A stretch of DNA of 64,000 bases from Calditrichia bacterium (lineage in GTDB: Bacteria > Calditrichota > Calditrichia > RBG-13-44-9 > J075), in assembly GCA_028284445.1 (NCBI GenBank), contig JANQRS010000005.1, positions 1-64,000 on the forward strand. Direction: 5' to 3'. This document shows, in pieces, positions 61,092-64,000 of this stretch. The stretch's first letter is position 1, and every line of letters starts with the position of its first letter. Both the position numbers and the translations under genes were made by a program. Below the pieces are notes generated by a model, which saw nothing but the letters and a program-made list of their open reading frames with translations, did no database searches and had not been told where the DNA came from.

Positions 61092-63242
61092 CTATCGGTG
61101 AGAATTGCTAACTTGATACTGACGTGTCAGGTTTTCCTGAAACCTGTCGCCTTCCTGTGAGAGAGGCTTTAACTGCCTGCTCGCAAAAATCGGGGACTGG
61201 TCAGCGTAATGTGGAGATTGCTTATCGAGGGTTGCGCTTCCAAACTGATGGATGCTCTGGGAATGCAACTTCCCGTCTTTATCCCAATCAACAAGCAAAA
61301 TGTATGATTCACCGGCGATGCCTTTGCGAATGCCCTCTCCGTCTGGTATGCCGTAGATGGCATGGAGGACATCCGGGCTGCCACCCATTCCGATATTGAC
61401 ATCGCCGCGTATCAGCCTATTCACCCTTTGCCAGGGGACTTCTAAAGCGCCGTAGGCATTCGTTAGCTCGCTAGCCGCTTTTTCCAGGCTCTCCATAAGC
61501 TCATCATCTGAGACATCATCTCGATAGCGGCCACCGGCATGAAATGGCTCAAGTGTCAGCAAGGCAAGGGCCGCTTGCTGATTTTCCGGGTCCGCGCTGA
61601 GATTCCATTTTTCTATCACCTCAACGGCTTTTTGTAGCTCTGCGGATAAGGTAGCAGATTCAGAGAGATTGCTGATTTGCTCCATGTATTTGGCGGCAAC
61701 CGATTCCCGTGAATAGCTCATATCATACTTGTATCGATAAAACTCATCGCGGGTGATGCTGCTATCGGATCCAAATAGCTCCAGGCTTCGCTGCGCGCGA
61801 TTGGTCATAATTGACTCGATGCCAAGCTCCGGTGGGTAGTTGTTTTCCTTCGGATTATCATCTCCGATTGTCGTAGCAAAGGGGGTGTTGTTGCAATTCT
61901 GAACAAAGCCTGAGGCCGGATTGAAGACCATCGGCAAATTTTCAAAAGGGAGATAGCTATCCCAGAGAGTGGCACCGGTGCTGCCGTCGATTCGTTCTGC
62001 CCAGTTTGCGCCGGCACTGCGCATCGGCAAGGCGGCATTGTAAATGTAGCCAATATTACCTTCCTTATCGGCGTAGACGGTATTGAACATCGGAATGGCA
62101 TGAATGGCCATCGCCTCTTTCCATGACGCCAGATCGGTTGCCTTGTTCATGCGAAACCACTGCTCCACCTGCCGAAGCTCTCCATAGCGCGAAAAGCGAA
62201 TCGCATAGGCGGCGTGCGGCTTTTTCACAACCGGGCCATGCACCGACCAGTAGGCATCTTCGTAAAATGTCCAGGAGATAGGCCCCCAAAGTTCGACCTC
62301 GATGGGGATTTCGCGCTTCTCCAGATCGCGCCATTCGCCGTCAAATTTATATTGTTCGGGGTTGTCCGGGTTGATTTCCAGCTCATACACATCAATCAGA
62401 TCCGGGTGGTTGACCGTATGTGCCCAGCCAATATTAGGGGTATGTCCGTGCAGAATGAGCGGCGCTCCGGGAAAAACACCCCCGGTAATATCCCAGCCTT
62501 CGGTGGTGCTGTGGAGGTGGGCTTCATACCAGGCAACCGGGCCTTCCCAGGGCTGGTGCGAATTGATTGCCAGCATGGTTCGCCCGTCTGATGAGCGACT
62601 GGGAGCAACGGCAATGGCGTTGGAGCCTAGCGGCGTTTTCGGATCGGTAAAATTCAGGGATGAGGTAACTGGAGATTTCTCTTCAAAGAGTTCAGCGAGC
62701 ACCTTGTGAACGCCGAAGAAAAGCGGCAGCTTGTGAACAAATCCGGCAACCACATCCTTGCCGGTGAAAGGGTATACATTCTCTTCCAGCGCCGCCGGAT
62801 GCTCAAGGGCATATTGGTTTAATCCGGCGGCATAGCCTTCACAAATAGCTCGGACTTCCGGTGAGAGTTGAGATTCGTATCCGGCATCGACAAATTCCCA
62901 AATTCTAAATAGCCCCACCATATAGTCATTGGGTGCGCTGTCTTTTCCAAAAGCACTGGCGAGTTTCCCGCGGGCTGCCAAAAGGCTGCCCTGGATGGTT
63001 GCAAAGTCATCTTCCGCATGCGCATAAGCCAAACCAAATGCCACATCGGCATCGCGCTCTCCGGTAATGTGCGGCACGCCCCAGCTGTCACGCACAATTT
63101 CAGCCGTGTATGTAGCATCATTGGTTCTTATTAGAGCCGGGTGAGTCGGGCTGGCTAGCCAGGCGAAGCCCACAGTGCCGAGGATAAAGGCAAGAATGGC
63201 CGCGATGATTAATTTACCGGAAATTTGGCGCACTTTAGACAT
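61092..63242 (-). CDS. Penicillin acylase (S45) family Ntn-hydrolase
   Basis: 716 aa with an N-terminal signal anchor (LIIAAILAFILGTVGFAWLA). Prepro-enzyme layout: alpha chain with VRDSWGVPHITGERDADVAFG, then the autocatalytic cleavage site TPLGSNAIAV with nucleophile S207, then the beta chain with HTPNIGWAHTVNHPDLIDVYE and SFGNIGYIYN-like segment. Family members include penicillin acylases and acyl-homoserine-lactone acylases, periplasmic enzymes that cleave amide bonds. No quorum-sensing genes are close, so substrate assignment is open. ATG at 63242, no other in-frame start nearby. Confidence 0.9.
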   Translation of the reverse strand: MSKVRQISGKLIIAAILAFILGTVGFAWLASPTHPALIRTNDATYTAEIVRDSWGVPHITGERDADVAFGLAYAHAEDDFATIQGSLLAARGKLASAFGKDSAPNDYMVGLFRIWEFVDAGYESQLSPEVRAICEGYAAGLNQYALEHPAALEENVYPFTGKDVVAGFVHKLPLFFGVHKVLAELFEEKSPVTSSLNFTDPKTPLGSNAIAVAPSRSSDGRTMLAINSHQPWEGPVAWYEAHLHSTTEGWDITGGVFPGAPLILHGHTPNIGWAHTVNHPDLIDVYELEINPDNPEQYKFDGEWRDLEKREIPIEVELWGPISWTFYEDAYWSVHGPVVKKPHAAYAIRFSRYGELRQVEQWFRMNKATDLASWKEAMAIHAIPMFNTVYADKEGNIGYIYNAALPMRSAGANWAERIDGSTGATLWDSYLPFENLPMVFNPASGFVQNCNNTPFATTIGDDNPKENNYPPELGIESIMTNRAQRSLELFGSDSSITRDEFYRYKYDMSYSRESVAAKYMEQISNLSESATLSAELQKAVEVIEKWNLSADPENQQAALALLTLEPFHAGGRYRDDVSDDELMESLEKAASELTNAYGALEVPWQRVNRLIRGDVNIGMGGSPDVLHAIYGIPDGEGIRKGIAGESYILLVDWDKDGKLHSQSIHQFGSATLDKQSPHYADQSPIFASRQLKPLSQEGDRFQENLTRQYQVSNSHR

Positions 63243-63337
63243 GTGATTCTCTTTTTCTCTCTGCGATAAATTTCGCGAAAGTTACACAAGAATCGGGAGA
63301 ACAGAAAATTTCAGTTTTGGTATTGCTGGAAATAGCA

Positions 63338-63378
63338 CATCCCCCTGAATCCCCTTCGAAGGGGGAAGCAGGGGGATG
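63338..63378. repeat. Dispersed palindromic repeat, copy 2
   Basis: CATCCCCCTGAATCCCC-TTCGAA-GGGGGAAGCAGGGGGATG, palindrome centred on TTCGAA with arms of ~17 bp. It shares plan and sequence with 19782-19822. It lies in the 185-bp gap between the acylase gene and the DUF5916-like gene, where nothing else is seen. Confidence 0.85.
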
Positions 63379-63427
63379 TGGTGTATGAAGCTCCATACTT
63401 GCTTACTGTCACTCGTTTATCACAGGA

Positions 63428-64000
63428 CTACATCGAAAACCAGCGATTAAACTTGATCAGAAAAACATTGTCGCCACGGGAGTTGAAGAGATCGCGGAGA
63501 TCATTTCCGAAATCGAATTTGCCTTGGGAAACAAAATCACTGCGATTCTGCGACCAGACCAGGAATAATGTTGAGCCTGCTGAATATTCCCATCTCACAA
63601 CCAGGTTTGAGTTGAAGTCGCGAAAGTTGAAATTCGGATTGCCAACGCTAAAGTCGCTGAGACCATCGCCATTTTCATCGATATCAAAGGCGTCGTTTTC
63701 TTCATCAAACTGCACATCTGAAGCGGCGAAGGTTTTGAAGCGATCTCTATACTCTTCTGCGCCGGGATTATCAACCTGCTTGAAATCAACGTAGGTGCCG
63801 GCTGTAACAAATGGTGAGCCGTAGTATTCGATTGTCAATTCAGGCGTCACATTAAAATTGAGGCGGAAAGTGAAGCCTGATGTTTCCTGCTCAATCCCAC
63901 CAAAGATGTAGCGATCATCGATATTGCTGATATATTGGAGGTCTGCTTCGCGCATGTTGTAGAATGGAGAGAAACTCAGGGAAAGACGATCGGTCGGTTG
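63428..64000 (-). CDS. DUF5916-like outer-membrane protein, 5' end beyond window
   Basis: The frame continues without stop to the right edge (first residues visible QPTDRLSLSFSPFYNMREADLQYI), so only the last ~190 residues are present. They show beta-barrel-type strands and the pattern GFTFRLNFNVTPELTIEYYG, FVTAGTYVDFKQV, NFNFRDFNSNLVVRWEYSAGSTLF and VWSQNRSD, close to the C-terminal barrel of DUF5916/carbohydrate-binding family 9-like proteins, often TonB-dependent or outer-membrane associated in this group. It ends FLIKFNRWFSM. Function unknown; complete gene needed to judge. Confidence 0.78.
   Translation of the reverse strand, partial: QPTDRLSLSFSPFYNMREADLQYISNIDDRYIFGGIEQETSGFTFRLNFNVTPELTIEYYGSPFVTAGTYVDFKQVDNPGAEEYRDRFKTFAASDVQFDEENDAFDIDENGDGLSDFSVGNPNFNFRDFNSNLVVRWEYSAGSTLFLVWSQNRSDFVSQGKFDFGNDLRDLFNSRGDNVFLIKFNRWFSM

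Overview
The window looks like a chromosomal stretch of a free-living Gram-negative bacterium of the FCB/Bacteroidota-like assemblage, most plausibly a Calditrichota/KSB1-type lineage. This rests on many secreted proteins ending in a type IX-style sorting domain with the YPNPFNP...GIYFYRL...K pattern, lipoproteins, outer-membrane porin-like proteins, a dap/succinylase lysine operon and moderate GC. No phage, plasmid, transposase or CRISPR array was seen. The lineage is inferred; no 16S rRNA gene is present.

Layout. 1-17 kb is a mixed region: a truncated hypothetical gene, an Fes-like esterase with TPR tail, a large secreted T9SS-type protein, DNA polymerase II (polB) with an M61/PDZ aminopeptidase, a TM2 protein, a cytoplasmic GH5 glycosidase, two GT4 glycosyltransferases, a lamin-tail-like secreted protein, an FGE/sulfatase-modifying-factor paralogue and a secreted hypothetical, closing with tRNA-Arg(CCG). 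17.4-19.7 kb is a fused di-haem cytochrome c peroxidase/beta-helix protein. 19.7-21.3 kb is a textbook ECF41 sigma factor plus carboxymuconolactone-decarboxylase pair with a perfect ECF41 promoter.

21.3-39.6 kb is the most unusual part: a head-to-tail array of five paralogous ~1,180-residue secreted proteins with the same C-terminal sorting domain. They are separated by spacers built from ATTGAA-type 7-8 bp repeats and carry a shared N-terminal leader (MKNEKKIASFVPATA-like); in one copy the leader contains a (TGCCAC)14 microsatellite. Long and short spacers alternate and so do two leader types. The array ends in a 5' remnant of a sixth copy. This looks like an actively duplicating and recombining surface/secreted protein locus of unknown function.

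39.6-42.4 kb holds a beta-CASP MBL hydrolase and a TPR lipoprotein. 42.5-48.2 kb is a lysine-riboswitch-controlled operon (dapE-like, lysC, dapA, dapD, dapC-like aminotransferase); its riboswitch terminator ends one base before the first start codon. 48.1-50 kb holds a membrane M15-like protein and a lipoprotein with two RlpA barrels. 50.2-54.6 kb (minus strand) carries ureidoglycine aminohydrolase and a ureidoglycolate-amidohydrolase-like M20 enzyme, consecutive steps of ureide breakdown, behind a SulP-STAS-cNMP transporter. 54.7-61 kb (minus) holds an MltF-like lytic transglycosylase and a porin / small phosphate-binding-like protein / hybrid histidine kinase cluster. 61-64 kb has a penicillin-acylase-family Ntn hydrolase and the 3' end of a DUF5916-like outer-membrane protein running off the right edge.
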